A model generated the notes under the pieces. The model saw only the letters and a list, made by a program, of their open reading frames with translations. It ran no database searches and was not told the origin of the DNA. 38,966 nt of DNA from Cymbomonas tetramitiformis (taxonomy: Eukaryota > Chlorophyta > Pyramimonadophyceae > Pyramimonadales > Pyramimonadaceae): NCBI GenBank assembly GCA_001247695.2, contig LGRX02012544.1, positions 1 through 38,966 of the forward strand, written 5' to 3'. Shown here in pieces: positions 37,267 to 38,966 of the stretch. A program made the position numbers and the translations under genes. Position 1 is the stretch's first letter, and every line of letters begins with the position of its first letter.

Positions 37267-38594
37267 ATGCCTGCGGAGGCACTTACGGGATCACCATGTA
37301 TGCAGAACATGAAGGCAAAGCTTTCGAAATTTGAAACTGAAGAAGGCCGCCTCAAAGGACTAGCCGTGAAAACTCGTCCAGACGATGTTTTTATCGTGAC
37401 CACTCCCAAGGCAGGAACTACATGGATGCAACAAGTAAGCAACGATCTGCTTATTTTGAGGTGTTGTATACTACGCAGGAAGCAGGCAAAGCGAATCATA
37501 TGCAGTTTACAATTCGACGAGCTCGCGTTTTGCCTAGGTTGTCGCAGGTGACGTAAAACAATAATCTATTGGTTTGGTGCCTTTCAAATATCAGATTTGT
37601 CATCAGCTGCGCTGCCTAGCCGCCAGCGGGGATGTTCAAGGAATGAAGTTCGAGGAGATCAGTGACGTTATTCCGTTTATTGAGCTTGCCGGCGACCTCG
37701 GGATTGATCTCGAAGCGGAGCAAGTGGCACAGCCAAGGTATCACGTTATACCTCTCTCTGTCAGTTTTTTGCGACCCCGCGCACCGCCTGCAACTCAACC
37801 GTCTCCGTTGTGATGTTCAGAATGTTCAAGACACATTGCTGGCGTGAACACTGCCCGAAAGGTTCGCTCCCTCTTTTTCGCAACGCCTTCCATTTCCATC
37901 GGAAATCTGACAAACGTTTATTCATTGCGCGTGAGCTTGTGGGCATGTTTCGTAAGGAGCACATGCACGAGGCCGCTGGCAATAGTCTATGCACGGCTCT
38001 CTCGGCCCTCGCTTGCTGTCGATCCTGAAGACAAAATTGAGTGATTCGCTTGGATTCCTTGTTGCTCGTGAAACTCCTACTATATTTGGAAGGTTGGTAC
38101 GGATGGCACCGGTTCAGTACGCTCTTCATGACTGCGTGCGAAGTGCGGCAGCCTCCGCGGGACTCAACGCAGCGAGACGCCTTGGATCCCGGGGAACGAC
38201 GTGTTGTGCCTGCTATATTGCAGGGAAAATGCACAGGTCACTGATCGGATTGAATCGCACGATCACATCGCAGGTGCCAAATATATAATAGTTGTCAGGG
38301 ATCCGATAGACGTCGCAGTGTCCTTCTACAAGTTTTTTGAGGGGTGGTTCTTCGAGCCGGGGGAGCTCGACATCTCCGAGTTCGTGCAGGATTTTATCCT
38401 CAAGCGAGGTCCGATTATCGCCACTTCCACGGTGCTGTTCCGACATGCGCTGAATGTTTTGACCTAAGGGCTTCAGGGCGGTTCTCTTTTAGCTAGTGAC
38501 ACATTTTCGTCGATGCCTCGCAGGGAAGCCGTCAAGCCAAATGGAGAACGCATCTTACTGGGAGCATCTTCTGTCCTGGTGGCCACACCGTCAT
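37267..38594 (+). CDS. PAPS-dependent sulfotransferase, 5' part (runs off window)
   Basis: Predicted exons are 37267-37434, 37607-37737, 37821-37861, 38274-38408 and 38524-38594. All junctions are GT-AG and keep frame over 182 residues. Family signatures are the 5'-phosphosulfate-binding loop TTPKAGTTWMQQ, EEISDVIPFIELAGDLGIDL, AQPRMFKTH (with the catalytic-type His), the 3'-phosphate-binding VVRDPIDVAVSFYKFF, then FEGWFFEPGELD and NASYWEHLLSWWPHR. These cytosolic-type enzymes transfer sulfate from PAPS to small hydroxyl or amine substrates; the substrate here is unknown. Full enzymes have about 280-320 residues, so the C-terminal exons should lie beyond the right edge. The last intron (from GTAGGG at 38595) contains the 29-bp repeat. 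The ATG is in context ACCATGC. Confidence 0.85.
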
Positions 38595-38816
38595 GTAGGG
38601 GCCCTAACCGGCTGGCCTCCAAACCCTACCCTGCCCTCTTTCGTGTTCACAAGTCCGAGCTCACGGCACTCCTCCAAAGAGGTCGCAGATCCATTTTGCT
38701 CGCTCACATATGTTAATTCTGCCCCAACTTAAGGACCGCAGTGTGTGGAAAAGCTGCCCCGTCACCATAGCCTGCAACACTCCATCGCTCCAGTCTATTT
38801 GTATAGCGTGCTTCTA
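38595..38816 (+). other. Presumed intron of the sulfotransferase gene
   Basis: No further family motif is readable. The frame stays open to 38732, but that protein sequence no longer resembles a sulfotransferase. Confidence 0.5.
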
Positions 38817-38966
38817 CTCCAAACAGGCGCTGCGCCACCCCACTGCTCCGAACAGGCGCTGCGCCACCCCACTGCTCCAAACAGGCGCTGCGCCACCCCA
38901 CTGCTCCAAACAGGCGCTGCGCCACCCCACTGCTCCAAACAGGCGCTGCGCCACCCCACTGCTCCA
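38817..38966 (+). repeat. 29-bp minisatellite at window end
   Basis: At least five tandem copies of CTCCAAACAGGCGCTGCGCC..CACTG, each with the palindrome GGCGC-T-GCGCC. The array continues past the right edge. Confidence 0.95.

Overview
The window looks like repeat-rich nuclear DNA of a eukaryote. It has GT-AG introns, GC-rich coding exons in AT-richer flanks, LTR retrotransposons, terminal-inverted-repeat DNA transposons, foldback elements and satellites. A unicellular green alga (a prasinophyte-like genome) is my best guess. It rests on the style of the retroelements and host genes and on no diagnostic marker, so confidence is low.

Only two host genes are convincingly intact. On the + strand at 10306-14464, three exons encode a predicted 1174-residue protein. 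It joins an N-terminal DEDDy 3'-5' exonuclease of the RNase D/EXD1 type to a MOV10/SDE3/Armitage-type SF1 RNA helicase, an architecture that suggests RNA silencing or transposon control. On the + strand from 37267, five exons encode the N-terminal 182 residues of a PAPS-dependent sulfotransferase that appears to run off the right edge. A stray 77-nt exon of a Na+/Ca2+ exchanger lies at 24492-24568 (-). Several other coding-like segments are unrecognised.

Most of the rest is mobile DNA. (1) 1-374: LTR-like sequence related to copies at 29885-30228 and 31409-31648. (2) 854-6583: a TIR element with perfect 34-bp ends and TTA target duplications (Harbinger-like). It carries a nested, almost unmutated LTR retrotransposon (2986-6271, 5-bp target duplication) whose only product is a gag-like protein. 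(3) 9268-10159: a TA-flanked TIR element just upstream of the exonuclease-helicase gene. (4) 16373-20288 (-): a decayed Ty3/gypsy chromovirus-like element lacking a visible reverse transcriptase. It carries a Dam-like domain, integrase, a chromodomain and a C-terminal cytosine-C5-methyltransferase domain. (5) 20968-22650 (-): a decayed CACTA-type transposase gene whose last exon ends in a PHD finger. (6) 24679-26583 and 29574-29846 (-): unrecognised multi-exon coding sequence. Its introns, like those of the CACTA gene, carry the same CAATATG/CATATTG motif that builds a satellite at 28794-29240 and foldbacks at 20297 and 27006-27256. (7) 33265-37079: a 1.85-kb non-coding unit duplicated in tandem, each copy ending in a TA-flanked MITE.

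An unusual RNA cluster occupies 23773-27953. Three tRNA-like genes have intact acceptor stems, T arms and a long anticodon-like hairpin but no D arm. A tRNA-Glu-like relic and a perfectly folding tRNA-like gene with a tiny D loop lie nearby.
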